A DNA stretch of 64,000 nucleotides from Streptomyces shenzhenensis. GTDB taxonomy: Bacteria; Actinomycetota; Actinomycetes; Streptomycetales; Streptomycetaceae. Made by a program: the position numbers and the translations under genes. The DNA lies in NCBI RefSeq assembly GCF_003688995.1, contig NZ_PENI01000003.1, positions 62,001 through 126,000 of the forward strand. The letters run 5' to 3'. The notes under the pieces are model-generated. The model did not search any database and was not told the origin of the DNA. It saw only the letters and a program-made list of their open reading frames with translations. This document shows positions 35,070 through 43,879 of the stretch, piece by piece; position 1 is the first letter of the stretch; every line of letters starts with the position of its first letter.

Positions 35070-36230
35070 TCAGAGCAGCGCGAACTGCCCCTCCGGGCCC
35101 TCCTCGTGGTGGTCCAGGACCGAGGCGGGCCGACGGGACGAGGCCGGCGGCGGGAGGACGGCCGCCGCGCGCAGCTCCGCGGCCGTGATCGGCGCACCCA
35201 CGGTCAGCTCGGCCTGCCGGGGCCGCAGTTCGGCCAGCAGGGCCAGGGCCGTGATCAGTTCGAGCAGCTCCGACGTCCAGGACTGCGGCCAGGTCGCGGG
35301 GCGGACGGCCGCCAGGGTGCCGGGCGCCGCCTCCGCCGTCCGCGCGGTGAACCACTGCTCCAGCACCCGGACTCCGGCCACCTCGAACTCCCAGGCCGCG
35401 GGCGGGACCGGCGCGATGCGGCCCTCGTCGAGCTGGAGGCACTCCTCGTCGCGGTTGTAGTGGACGGCGAGCGGGCGCGGCGGGAGCGGGGCGCGGACGT
35501 AGGGGCGGCGGCCACCGGGGAGCTTGGGGCGCTCGCCGTCGCGGCGCATCAGCCACAGCAGGCGGCGGCCCAGCTCCACGCCCCGCGACCACAGTTCCGG
35601 GTCCTCCGTGAGCGGCACCGCCGGGCCCGGCCGGGCCGCCGCCAGGACCCAGGCCAGCACGTCCAGGGGCGTCGGGGTCAGCCCCAGCCGGGCGCCCAGG
35701 TGGTCCAGCAGGCCGGGCGCCAGATTGGGCTCCCGGCCGCCCGGCCGCCGGTACAGCGGGCGGATCCGGCCGGGGCGCAGGGCGGGCAGCAGCGATGTGG
35801 CCAGGAGCACCGGGCCCGGCCCCTCCGCGGCCGTCTCCACCGCGAACACCTGGTGCGCGTCCGCCACCCGCCACAGCTCCGGGCGGGCCGAGTCGATCAG
35901 CCGGTGGTCGGGGATCAGCCACTGCTCGTCGAAGGGCGCGGTCAGCACACGGACCGGCTCAGGACACGGGCCCGCCGCCCGCGTCAGCCGCTCCGTGCCG
36001 GTGCCCTGGCCGGGCAGCTGGCCGACGGCCGAGTGCAGGGTGCGGGAGCGCGTCGGCTCGAACAGGGCCTCCCGGTCCGGGCCCTCGGCCTTCACGAGGG
36101 CGTCCCAACGGGCCTTCAGGGCCGCCGGATCGGGGGCCGCCGGCCACCCCCGGCCGAGTCGCGGCGGTGCGACGGACCACGGCATGAGGTCCGCGAGCAG
36201 CGGAGCGTCGTCGTGCGTCACGCTGGGCAT
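35070..36230 (-). CDS. Lone type-ISP-like C-terminal specificity domain protein
   Basis: The 386-residue protein resembles the stand-alone Streptomyces genes annotated as type ISP restriction/modification (Type_ISP_C). Motifs are VRVLTAPFDEQWLIPDHRLID and ARPELWRVADAHQVFAVE, early, then VHYNRDEECLQL and VAGVRVLEQWF. In full type ISP enzymes this part recognises DNA next to nuclease, helicase and methyltransferase domains; none of these is present here or nearby. ATG at 36230 with GGGAGGT 6 nt upstream. Assignment rests on remembered family sequence; no enzyme activity can be claimed. Confidence 0.55.
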   Translation of the reverse strand: MPSVTHDDAPLLADLMPWSVAPPRLGRGWPAAPDPAALKARWDALVKAEGPDREALFEPTRSRTLHSAVGQLPGQGTGTERLTRAAGPCPEPVRVLTAPFDEQWLIPDHRLIDSARPELWRVADAHQVFAVETAAEGPGPVLLATSLLPALRPGRIRPLYRRPGGREPNLAPGLLDHLGARLGLTPTPLDVLAWVLAAARPGPAVPLTEDPELWSRGVELGRRLLWLMRRDGERPKLPGGRRPYVRAPLPPRPLAVHYNRDEECLQLDEGRIAPVPPAAWEFEVAGVRVLEQWFTARTAEAAPGTLAAVRPATWPQSWTSELLELITALALLAELRPRQAELTVGAPITAAELRAAAVLPPPASSRRPASVLDHHEEGPEGQFALL

Positions 36231-36280
36231 CGTACGACCTCCCACCTACGAACGGCCCCGGACGGGCGCCGCCGTCGCAG

Positions 36281-36582
36281 CCCCGAAGGGGCGCGGGGAA
36301 CTGCGCGCCCAGCCACGACGCTGCCCGCACCTGGCGACCGCCTGTCCGTCGGAGTCATGGTGTCGTGTGTGTGAAGGCGGGGGTTGCCGTTGTCGCCCTG
36401 AAGGGGCGCGGGGAACTGCGCGCCCGGCCACGACGCTGCCCGCACTCGGCCACGGGCCTGTCGCATGACGGTGATCGCCTGCCTGGGGCTGGTCCGTCGG
36501 AGTCATGGTGTCGTGTGTGGCGGGCCGGGGGTGTTGTCGCCCTGAAGGGGCGCGGGGAACTGCGCGCCCAGCCACGACGCCG
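36281..36582. repeat. Three tandem copies of a Streptomyces double-hairpin repeat (gap 36231-36646)
   Basis: Copies at 36281-36322, 36396-36440 and 36540-36582 share AAGGGGCGCGGGGAACTGCG followed by CGCCC(A/G)GCCACGACG. The core folds as GGGCGCG-loop-CGCGCCC. The first two copies are also followed by the same tail (CGGAGTCATGGTGTCGTGTG), so the array unit is about 120-145 bp. There is no gene in this gap. Confidence 0.85.
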
Positions 36583-36646
36583 CCCGCACCCGGCCACGGG
36601 CCTGCGGCACGACGGCGACCGACCACCCCCGCCCAAACCGACGGAG

Positions 36647-37396
36647 TCACGTCGCTTCGAGGGTGACCGTGAACGAGAACCGGTCCCCGCGGTAGTGGAT
36701 GACCGCCACGTCAAGCACCCGGCCCGCCGCGTCGTAGGTCACCCCCGTGTAGTGCAGGATCGGGCTGAGCAGCGGCACCTGAAGCAGCCGTGCCGTCTCC
36801 GGGTCGGCGAGCCGGGCCTCGACGGTGTCCGTGATGCGGCCGATGTCCGCGCCCACGACGTCCCGCAGCACCTTCGTCATCGGCCAGCGGACCAGGTCCT
36901 CCGGGTCGATGCGCCGGGCCAGCGCGGGGCGGACGTAGTTGCGGGCGTGGTTGGTCGGCTCGCCGCTCTTCTCGTCGCACCGCAGCCGGTGGTACGTCGC
37001 CACCTCGGTCAGATCCGGGAAGTGCTCGGCGAGCCCGGCCGGGACCGCCGTCCGGCCCCGGCCGAGCAGTTCGGTGGTCATCCCGGACTGCTGGGCCACG
37101 ATCGCGTCCACCGAGCCGAGCAGCCGCACCGGGGTGCCCCGCCGGGCGGCGGGCTCGATGAACGTGCCGCGCCGCCGGTGCCGGCTGATCAGCCCCTCGG
37201 CCTCCAGTTCCTTCAGCGCCTGCCGCATGGTGAGCACGCTCACGCCGTAGTGCTCCGCCAGCCGCTCCTCGGTGGGCAGCCGCAGCGGGTCCTGGGGCGA
37301 GCGGCCGAGTATCGAGGCGCGCAGCGACTGCGACACCTGGTACCAGAGCGGCAGCTTGCGGTTCAGGACGATCGAGTCCGGGGCGAAGGAGGTCAC
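36647..37396 (-). CDS. GntR-family regulator with UTRA domain (HutC type)
   Basis: The 249-residue protein has an N-terminal winged helix (LRLPTEERLAEHYGVSVLTMRQALKELEAEGLISRHRRRGTF) and a C-terminal UTRA ligand domain (about 90-240; AIVAQQSGMTTELLGRG, THYTGVTYDAAGRVLDV-like end). It lies 27 bp downstream of hmgA on the same strand, so it is likely co-transcribed and controls homogentisate use in response to a pathway metabolite. This role is inferred from position. Confidence 0.85.
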   Translation of the reverse strand: MTSFAPDSIVLNRKLPLWYQVSQSLRASILGRSPQDPLRLPTEERLAEHYGVSVLTMRQALKELEAEGLISRHRRRGTFIEPAARRGTPVRLLGSVDAIVAQQSGMTTELLGRGRTAVPAGLAEHFPDLTEVATYHRLRCDEKSGEPTNHARNYVRPALARRIDPEDLVRWPMTKVLRDVVGADIGRITDTVEARLADPETARLLQVPLLSPILHYTGVTYDAAGRVLDVAVIHYRGDRFSFTVTLEAT

Positions 37397-37423
37397 CGGC
37401 CTATCCGTACCCGTCGGGACCGA

Positions 37424-38740
37424 TCAGCGCAACGGGCGGAAGTGCCGTTCCAGGCCCCGCCAGACGCCGTCGTAGTCCTGCTGGAGGTGGTCCGCGCGCG
37501 CCGCCTGCGGGGCGAGCGTGACCGGCCAGCGCGTCTCGAACATGAACGCCAGCCCGTCGTCGACGCGCTGCGGCGTCAGCTCGGCGGCGCTCGCCCGGTC
37601 GAACGTCTCCCGGTCAGGTCCGTGCGCCGACATCATGTTGTGCAGCGAGCCGCCGCCCGGCACGAAGCCCTCCGCCTTGGCGTCGTACGCGCCCTCGATC
37701 AGGCCCATGTACTCGCTCATCACGTTCCGGTGGAAGTACGGCGGACGGAACGTGTCCTCGCCCACCAGCCAGCGCGGCGCGAACACCACGAAGTCGACAC
37801 CGGCGAGCCCGGGAGTGTCGGACGGCGAGGTGAGCACCGTGAAGATCGACGGGTCCGGGTGGTCGTACGAGATGGTCCCGATCACATTGAAACGGCGCAG
37901 ATCATAGGTGTACGGCACATGGTTGCCATGCCAGGCGACCACGTCGAGCGGGGAGTGGTCGTACGTCGCCGTCCACAGGTTGCCGCAGAACTTGTTCACC
38001 ACCTCCACCGGGCCGTCGACGTCCTCGTACGCGGCGACCGGCGCCCGGAAGTCACGGGCGTTGGCCAGCCCGTTGGCGCCGATCGGGCCGAGGTCCGGCA
38101 GCTGGAACGGCGCACCATAGTTCTCGCACACATAACCCCGGGCCGAGTCGTCCAGGAGCTCCACACGGAAGCGCACCCCACGCGGAATCAGCGCGACCTG
38201 GCCCGGCTCCACATGCAGCAGGCCGAACTCCGTGCGCAGCAGCAGCCCGCCGCGCTCCGGCACGATCAGCAACTCCCCGTCGGCGTCGCTGAAGACCCGC
38301 TCCATCGAGGCGTCGGCGTGGTAGAGATGCACGGCCATACCGTTGCGCACGCCGGCGTCGCCGTTGCCGCCGAGGGTCCACAGACCGGCGAGGAAGTCCG
38401 TCCCGGCCGGCGGCGCGGGCAGCGGGTTCCAGCGCAGCCGGTTCGGGTCGGGCACCGACTCGGCGAACGGCGCCGTGCGCAGCGCCCCGTTGTCGGCGCG
38501 GGTGAACGCCGGGTGCGCGGCGGACGGGCGGATGCGGTACAGCCAGGAGCGCCGGTTGTGCGCGCGCGGCTCCGTGAACGCCGAGCCGCTGAGCTGTTCC
38601 GCGTACAGCCCGAGCGGGGCGCGCTGCGGTGAGTTGCGGCCCTCGGGCAGCGCGCCGGGCACCGCCTCCGAGGAGTGCTCGTTGCCGAAGCCGGACAGAT
38701 AGGCCAGGCGCTCGGCCGTCTTGCGTGCGTCCCCGCTCAT
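37424..38740 (-). CDS. hmgA: Homogentisate 1,2-dioxygenase
   Basis: The 438-residue protein is full length for the family. It opens [21 protein letters not shown], a family hallmark. Iron ligands are visible in [17 protein letters not shown] (His and Glu) and [12 protein letters not shown] (His). It opens the ring of homogentisate to maleylacetoacetate in tyrosine and phenylalanine breakdown, in the cytoplasm. ATG at 38740 with AAGGGAGC upstream. A promoter and possible GntR site lie 45-80 bp upstream. The later pathway genes are not adjacent. Confidence 0.97.
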   Translation of the reverse strand: MSGDARKTAERLAYLSGFGNEHSSEAVPGALPEGRNSPQRAPLGLYAEQLSGSAFTEPRAHNRRSWLYRIRPSAAHPAFTRADNGALRTAPFAESVPDPNRLRWNPLPAPPAGTDFLAGLWTLGGNGDAGVRNGMAVHLYHADASMERVFSDADGELLIVPERGGLLLRTEFGLLHVEPGQVALIPRGVRFRVELLDDSARGYVCENYGAPFQLPDLGPIGANGLANARDFRAPVAAYEDVDGPVEVVNKFCGNLWTATYDHSPLDVVAWHGNHVPYTYDLRRFNVIGTISYDHPDPSIFTVLTSPSDTPGLAGVDFVVFAPRWLVGEDTFRPPYFHRNVMSEYMGLIEGAYDAKAEGFVPGGGSLHNMMSAHGPDRETFDRASAAELTPQRVDDGLAFMFETRWPVTLAPQAARADHLQQDYDGVWRGLERHFRPLR

Positions 38741-38784
38741 GATCGCTCCCTTGCGAACCCGATTCCGCCGCCGACTCTATTCCT

Positions 38785-38820
38785 GTGTATCACCATAGGA
38801 TTGCGGGAATGCGGACGCAA
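38785..38820 (-). promoter_or_regulatory. hmgA promoter with possible GntR operator
   Basis: Reading leftward, TTGCGT (38820-38815), 17 nt, TATGGT (38797-38792). The near-palindrome GTGATACAC (38793-38785), which resembles HutC-type GT-N-TA-N-AC sites, covers the expected transcription start. A bound GntR protein would block initiation. Confidence 0.5.
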
Positions 38821-38915
38821 GAACGCCCGCCTGCTCCCTGAGGGGTACGGCACCGACCGGAACTCCCGACTCCAGGGGGATCCGGGCCGCGGAACGGTGT
38901 TCTACGCTCCCGGGC

Positions 38916-39479
38916 ATGCCGTGGACCCGTGGACTTCTCAGCACGCTCGCCGTCTGCGTCCTGCTCCTGACCGGGGCGACGGGCTGCGGGACCGGCGAGG
39001 CGCGCGAAGGGACCGGCGCGCGGTCGTCCGCACCGGCGGGCCGGCTCCTCGACAAGACGGACGACGAGGGGCGGCGCTACCGCGAGGCGCCCGCGGCCGG
39101 CGCACCGGACATCGATATCGAGGTGACCCCCGACGCCGCCGGCGGCTGGGACGTACGGCTGACCGTCCGCGCCTTCCGCTTCTCGCCGGACGAAGAGCAG
39201 GAACGGGCGCACCCCGGGCGCGGACTCGCCAACCTCTTCGTGGACGGCGAACCGGTCGCGCGGCTGCGCACCCCGCGCCACCACCTCGCCGCCCACCTCC
39301 TCCCGAAGGGCACCCACCAGGTCACCGCCCGCCTCTACGCCGACGACGGCACGGTGTGGGCGGTGCACGGCAAACCGGTCGAGAGCACCGCCGACGTCAC
39401 CGCGTCGGGAGCGGAGACGGCACCGGCCCCGACGATGTCACCGGGCACACCGGGAGGGAAAAGCGGCACGGCCGGGTGA
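38916..39479 (+). CDS. Putative lipoprotein of unknown function
   Basis: The 187-residue protein has a type II signal peptide (GLLSTLAVCVLLLTGATGCG), so Cys24 is probably lipidated. The rest is a beta-rich domain of about 110 residues (DIDIEVTPDAAGGWDVRLTVRAFRFS, NLFVDGEPVARLRTPRHHL, GTHQVTARLYADDGTVWAV), an immunoglobulin-like arrangement, and a Thr/Ala tail. It may be a periplasm-facing binding protein; no family is recognised. Divergent from hmgA. Confidence 0.7.
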   Translation: MPWTRGLLSTLAVCVLLLTGATGCGTGEAREGTGARSSAPAGRLLDKTDDEGRRYREAPAAGAPDIDIEVTPDAAGGWDVRLTVRAFRFSPDEEQERAHPGRGLANLFVDGEPVARLRTPRHHLAAHLLPKGTHQVTARLYADDGTVWAVHGKPVESTADVTASGAETAPAPTMSPGTPGGKSGTAG

Positions 39480-39579
39480 GCGCACCGGCCGGGGAAAGCG
39501 GCAGGGGCGGGCCGGGCACACCGGTCCACGTGCTCCGTACTGTGGGACGGGGTTCACCGGCTTCCGCCCGAAAGGCATC

Positions 39580-40197
39580 ATGAAGCCCGTGCCCCATGCG
39601 ACATCGCTCCGCCGCGCCCCCGTCCAACGACGCAGTGCCGAACGCCTGGAGAGGATCCTCGACGCCTGCGCCGACCTCCTCGACGAGGTCGGCTACGACG
39701 CCCTGAGCACCCGCGCCGTCGCGCTCCGCGCCGGCGTGCCCATCGGCTCCGTGTACCGCTTCTTCGGCAACAAGCGACAGATGGCCGACGCCCTGGCCCA
39801 GCGCAACCTGGAACGCTACGCCGAGCGCGTCACCCGGGGTCTGAAGGACGCCCGGCCGGGCGACTGGCGGGCGGCCATGGACGCCGTACTGGACGAATAT
39901 CTGGCCATGAAGCGCACCGCACCCGGCTTCTCCCTCGTGGACTTCGGCAACCAGATCCCGGTCGGCGACCGGCACGCCGAGCCCAACCACCGTGTCGCCG
40001 ACAGCCTCACCGACCTGCTCTCCGGCTATCTGGGCCGCACCCCCGACGAGGAGTTGCGGCGGACCTTCCTGGTCGCCGTGGAGGCCGCCGACACCCTCGT
40101 CCATCTCGCCTTCCGGGTCGCCCCGGAGGGCGACGAGGCGATCATCGCCGAGACCCGGGAGCTGCTGCGCGCGTATCTGGCGCGGGTCCTGGACTGA
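39580..40197 (+). CDS. TetR/AcrR-family regulator
   Basis: The 205-residue protein has an N-terminal HTH: RRSAERLERILDACADLLDEVGYDALSTRAVALRAGVPIGSVYRFFGNKRQMADAL. The C-terminal part is a ligand-binding bundle typical of the family. ATG at 39580 with AAAGG. It lies 70 bp before an MFS exporter on the same strand and likely controls it; ligand unknown. Confidence 0.88.
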   Translation: MKPVPHATSLRRAPVQRRSAERLERILDACADLLDEVGYDALSTRAVALRAGVPIGSVYRFFGNKRQMADALAQRNLERYAERVTRGLKDARPGDWRAAMDAVLDEYLAMKRTAPGFSLVDFGNQIPVGDRHAEPNHRVADSLTDLLSGYLGRTPDEELRRTFLVAVEAADTLVHLAFRVAPEGDEAIIAETRELLRAYLARVLD

Positions 40198-40267
40198 CCG
40201 CCCGGTACGGCCGTGTCTCCAGGCCCGCTCTTCGGCATCATCCGACCGCACCAGGGAGGACCGCATC

Positions 40268-41518
40268 GTGAGGCCCGGCAGGAACCGCGGCTGGCTGCTC
40301 CGGCTCGTCATCGCCTTCGGCTTCGCGCAGGGGGCGGTGTCGATGGCCCGGCCCGCCGTCTCCTACCGGGCCCTCGCGCTGGGCGCCGACGAGCGGGCGA
40401 TCGGCGTCATCGCGGGCGTGTACGCGCTGCTGCCGCTGTTCGCCGCCGTACCGCTGGGCCGGCGCACCGACCACGGCCGCTGTGCGCCCCTGCTGCCGGC
40501 CGGTGTCGTCCTCATCGCCGGCGGCTGTGCGCTCAGCGGCCTGGTGAACTCCCTGTGGGCGATGGCCCTGTGGAGCGGCGTGATGGGTCTCGGCCACCTC
40601 AGCTTCGTGATCGGCGCCCAGTCGCTCGTCGCCCGCCAGTCGGCCCCGCACGAACAGGACCGCAACTTCGGCCACTTCACCATCGGCGCCTCGCTCGGCC
40701 AGCTCGTCGGGCCGATCGCGGCGGGCGGCCTGATCGGCGGCCCCGACATGGCCGGCAGCAGCGCCCTGGCACTCGTGGTCGCCGGGGCGGGCGCGGCGGT
40801 CGCCGTCACCTCGCTGTGGCGCGTCGAGGACCGTACGGCCGGCACGGCCCGCACCGCGTCCGGCGCACGCGTCCCCGTCGGCCGGATCCTGCGCGCCCGT
40901 GGCGTGCCCGCGGGCATGCTGATCAGCCTGTCCGTGCTGTCCGCGACGGACATTCTCACCGCCTATCTCCCGGTGGTCGGCGAGCACCGGGGCATCGCGC
41001 CGTCCGTCATCGGCGTCCTGCTCAGCCTGCGGGCCGGCGCCAGCATCGCCTGCCGTCTCGTGCTGACTCCGCTGCTGCGGCTGCTCGGCCGGCCCGCGCT
41101 GCTCACTGTGACCTGTCTGCTGGCGGCCCTGCTGTGCGCGGGCATCGCGCTGCCGCTGCCGGTGTGGGCGCTCGGTCTGACCCTCACCGTGCTCGGTTTC
41201 TGCCTCGGCGTCGGCCAGCCGCTGTCCATGACGACGGTCGTGCAGGCCGCCCCCGACGACGCCCGCTCCACCGCCCTCGCGCTGCGGCTGACCGGCAACC
41301 GCCTCGGCCAGGTCGCCGCCCCCGCCACGGCCGGCCTGGTCGCCGGAGTCGCCGGCGTGGCCGCGCCGTTCGTCATGCTCGGCGCGCTCCTGCTGCTGTC
41401 ATCGGCGGTGGCCCTGCGTTCCCCGTCCCGCCCCGAACCCACCACCCCCATCGAACACCGCCGGGGGGTGAGCGCGTCGGGGCCCACCCCGGGGGAGGAA
41501 GCCCCCCGCTGTCGCTGA
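40268..41518 (+). CDS. MFS transporter
   Basis: The 416-residue protein has about 12 helices. The loop between helices 2 and 3 has GRRTDHGRCAPLL, the MFS motif A (G-x-x-x-D-R/H) in slightly altered form. The C-terminal tail is hydrophilic (PTTPIEHRRGVSASG). It starts at GTG 40268 with GGGAGGA 8 nt upstream, 70 bp after a TetR gene. Export of a small toxic molecule is likely; substrate unknown. Confidence 0.88.
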   Translation: MRPGRNRGWLLRLVIAFGFAQGAVSMARPAVSYRALALGADERAIGVIAGVYALLPLFAAVPLGRRTDHGRCAPLLPAGVVLIAGGCALSGLVNSLWAMALWSGVMGLGHLSFVIGAQSLVARQSAPHEQDRNFGHFTIGASLGQLVGPIAAGGLIGGPDMAGSSALALVVAGAGAAVAVTSLWRVEDRTAGTARTASGARVPVGRILRARGVPAGMLISLSVLSATDILTAYLPVVGEHRGIAPSVIGVLLSLRAGASIACRLVLTPLLRLLGRPALLTVTCLLAALLCAGIALPLPVWALGLTLTVLGFCLGVGQPLSMTTVVQAAPDDARSTALALRLTGNRLGQVAAPATAGLVAGVAGVAAPFVMLGALLLLSSAVALRSPSRPEPTTPIEHRRGVSASGPTPGEEAPRCR

Positions 41519-41611
41519 GTCCTGCCGTGGGGCCGGTAGGGCCGCCGCCGGGAGTTCGCCCCGCCGGGGGTGGGTGCCTGCGGGGACCACGACCGTGCTG
41601 GACCGGATTCG

Positions 41612-42370
41612 GCCGGCGGGCCGGTGGCGGCCCTGGACCGTCCGGCGCACGCCGATGCCGCCCCCGTGCCCTTGGCGGGCCGACTGCCGGGTGACGCCGT
41701 CGGCCCCGCGGCGCGCCCGGCGCCGGGCTCAGCACAGCGTGCCGAGGTCGATGCCCAGCAGGGTGGACAGGGCGTGCCCGCCGATGGCGGTGAGCTGGAC
41801 GGCGCGGCGCGAGCCGATGCGGACGCACCGGCCTGTGTCCGGGGCAAGCGTGTCTGCCGGACCTGGAGGAGTGCGCCGTCGGACGCGCGGCCTGCCCGGG
41901 GTCGGGTTTGGCGCAGTGTGCCGAGGTCGATGCCCGGCAGGGTGGGCAGGGTGTGTTCGCCGGTGGCGGTGAGCTGGACGGTGCGGCGCGGGCCGATGCG
42001 GTCGTGCGTGTCTGTCCGTGCCCGTAGCGGTTGCCAGACCTGGATGGGTGACGCCGTCGGACGCGCGGCGTGCCCGGGGCCGGGTTCAGCGCAGCGTGCC
42101 GAGGTCGATGCCCGGCAGGGTGGACAGGGTGTGTTCGCCGGTGGCGGTGAGTCGGACGGCGCGGCGCGAGTCGATGCGGATGCACCGGGCCGTGTCCGGG
42201 GCGTGCGGAGTGACGCCGTCGGCCCCGCGGGGCGCCCGGGGCCGGGTTCAGCGCAGCGTGCCGAGGTCGATGCCCAGCAGGGTGGACAGGGTGTGTTCGC
42301 CGGTGGCGGTCAGCCGGACTGCGCGGCCCGAGCCGATGCGGACGCACCAACCCGTGTCCAGGGCGTGCCG
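41612..42370 (-). repeat. Tandem degenerate copies of the ArsR gene 3' end (fills gap 41519-42247)
   Basis: Units of 160-180 bp begin at 41692, 41872, 42049 and 42211. Each starts T-G-(A/C)-CGCCGTCGG and then carries the last about 40 codons of the ArsR gene in the same orientation (leftward); the fourth unit ends inside the functional gene. The unit at 42049 still encodes RAVRLTATGEHTLSTLPGID with a stop. The unit at 41872 has lost its stop. A more decayed fifth copy is visible at about 41612-41690 (GCCGGTGGCGG, then CCGATGCCG). No promoter or other gene was seen in the gap. Confidence 0.85.
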
Positions 42371-43030
42371 GCACAGTTCCGCGCCCGCGACGCCTGCCAG
42401 ATGGGGGCGGCGCTCGGTCCAGTCGAGGCAGGCGCGGGCCAGCGGGCGGCGGCCCGTGTGTGCCAGCCCGATGCCGGCGTCGCCGAACCACTTCAGCCCC
42501 GCCTCCGTGAGCGCGAACCCGGTGCCCCGCTCCTCGGTCACCGGCCACACGGGCGCCGCGACGGCCGCCGAGGTGGCGTCCGTCGCCCCGCCCGTGACGC
42601 TCAGCAGCCCGCGCTCGGTCAGCGCGTCGGTGATCGCGATGCCGAGCCGCCCGGCGAGGTGGTCGTAGCAGGTGCGCCCGCGGGCCAGCGCGGAACCGGC
42701 GCTCGCCTCCCGCAGCGTGCGCGGGCGCGGGGCCGCGGCCTCCGGTGCGACCCGCGCGGTCAGCTCCTCGACGAGCTGGGCGACCCGCACGTCGGCCAGC
42801 CGCACATACCGGTGCCGCCCCTGCCGTTCCTCGACGAGCAGCCCGCCCGCGACCAGCTTGCCCAGGTGCTCGCTCAGCGTGGACGCGGCGACCCCGGCAT
42901 GCCGGGCCAGCTCGCCGTTGGTCCAGGCCCGTCCGTCGAGCAGCGCCAGCAGACAGGCCGCCCGGGTCCGGTCGGCGAGCAGTCCGGCGAGCGCCGCGAG
43001 CCCCGCGGCCCGGGGATCCTTGACGGTCAT
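42248..43030 (-). CDS. ArsR/SmtB-family transcriptional regulator
   Basis: The 260-residue protein has an N-terminal winged helix: TRAACLLALLDGRAWTNGELARHAGVAASTLSEHLGKLVAGGLLVEERQGRHRYVRLA. About 150 further residues form a second domain of unknown role (PVWPVTEERGTGFALTEAGLKWFG), typical for the Streptomyces subgroup. No CxC metal site is seen, so it may sense a non-metal signal. ATG at 43030. Its last about 40 codons are repeated in tandem downstream. Confidence 0.85.
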   Translation of the reverse strand: MTVKDPRAAGLAALAGLLADRTRAACLLALLDGRAWTNGELARHAGVAASTLSEHLGKLVAGGLLVEERQGRHRYVRLADVRVAQLVEELTARVAPEAAAPRPRTLREASAGSALARGRTCYDHLAGRLGIAITDALTERGLLSVTGGATDATSAAVAAPVWPVTEERGTGFALTEAGLKWFGDAGIGLAHTGRRPLARACLDWTERRPHLAGVAGAELCRHALDTGWCVRIGSGRAVRLTATGEHTLSTLLGIDLGTLR

Positions 43031-43084
43031 GTCCCCAGGATCGGTCACGAACGGTTCGGCCGCCGCCGAAGGGTCATCGCACGG

Positions 43085-43372
43085 CGCGCCCGCTCGCCGA
43101 GCAGGCGCCGCGCCGATGGACGTGGCCTGCGCGGGCGGGCCTGCGCGGGCGGCAAGCCGGCGCCGGCCATCGCGCCGGGGGCGGTGTCGGCGAGACGCAG
43201 CGCCGCGGGCCAGGACCCGGACGATGCCGGGGCGGTCGCGCAGGGCGGCCCGGTAGGAGACGACCCAGCCGTGCAGCGCCGTCCGCCGGTCCCGGCCGTC
43301 CTCGGACATCGACAGATCGACCTGGCCGCTCACCGAGTAGGCGACCGCCTCCAGGATCTGAGCGCCCACGTG
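43085..43372 (-). pseudogene. Decayed TetR-family regulator (C-terminal part only)
   Basis: Reading leftward from about 43372, one frame encodes ILEAVAYSVSGQVDLSMSED and ALRDRPGIVRVLARG, typical of the ligand domain of a TetR subgroup. It then continues only in another frame as AALRLADTAPGAMAGAGLPP, and returns to the first frame as PAQATSIGA. The second shift coincides with a direct duplication of CCGCCCGCGCAGGC (14 bp, around 43126-43153). The helix-turn-helix half and the end are absent. This accounts for most of the 412-bp gap 43031-43442. Confidence 0.75.
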
Positions 43373-43442
43373 GGGTGCTGAGTATGCGGCTGAGTAGCTG
43401 AGCGGATGTGACGCCGGCCACTCCCGCGCGACGCTGGCCCGC

Positions 43443-43730
43443 ATGAGCGACACACCGGTCAAGCAGCAGAGCACGACCGCCTTCTACGGTCAGGCCGTCG
43501 CATCCTTCGGCGTCGCCCTGACGGCCACCGCCCTCGGCATCTACAACCTGCACACGGACGCCTGGGTCCGCGCGTTCCTCGGCATCGCCGTCCTGTATCT
43601 GGTCACCTCCGCCTTCACCCTGGCGAAGGTCATCCGGGACCGTCAGGAGGCCGGCCAGATCGTGAGCCGGGTGGATCAGGCGCGGCTGGAGAAGATCCTC
43701 GCCGAGCACGACCCGTTCACGAAGCTCTGA
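43443..43730 (+). CDS. YiaA/YiaB-family membrane protein
   Basis: The 95-residue protein has two helices (AFYGQAVASFGVALTATALGIY and AWVRAFLGIAVLYLVTSAFTLAK) with the short loop NLHTDAW between them, as in the YiaA/B two-helix domain, followed by a charged cytoplasmic tail. Function is unknown in all species. No clear ribosome site before ATG 43443; an ACGCT -10-like element just upstream makes a leaderless transcript possible. Confidence 0.8.
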   Translation: MSDTPVKQQSTTAFYGQAVASFGVALTATALGIYNLHTDAWVRAFLGIAVLYLVTSAFTLAKVIRDRQEAGQIVSRVDQARLEKILAEHDPFTKL

Positions 43731-43814
43731 CCGGTGCGCGGCCGGCCGGGGGAGCGGCGGGGATGCCGGGAGGGAGGTGCGGCACGGAGGTGACCCATGC
43801 CTCCGGACGAGGAA

Positions 43815-43832
43815 GCTAAGCGCCCGCTCACC
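43815..43832 (+). promoter_or_regulatory. TetR operator, copy upstream of TetR gene
   Basis: GCTAAGCGCCCGCTCACC at 43815-43832 is a near palindrome. It matches the site before the maoC gene (inverted) at 15 of 18 positions and lies over the -35 region of a TATGGT (43841-43846) promoter, so autorepression is likely. Confidence 0.6.
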
Positions 43833-43879
43833 CTCGGCGGTATGGTGGAGCTCCTGTCAGCGAGAGGGGCGAGCGAGCG

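Noticed and set aside
36281..36582. Repeats considered as a CRISPR array
   Set aside because: Units vary, spacing is uneven, intervals between copies are themselves similar, and no cas genes are present.
41692..42370. Tandem units considered as CRISPR or an IS fragment
   Set aside because: Units of 160-180 bp derive from the coding end of the neighbouring ArsR gene; no terminal inverted repeats or transposase.
43031..43474. Extended minus-strand frame fusing upstream sequence to the ArsR gene
   Set aside because: The ATG at 43030 begins the normal family N-terminus. The extension is the decayed TetR gene in a chance open frame.
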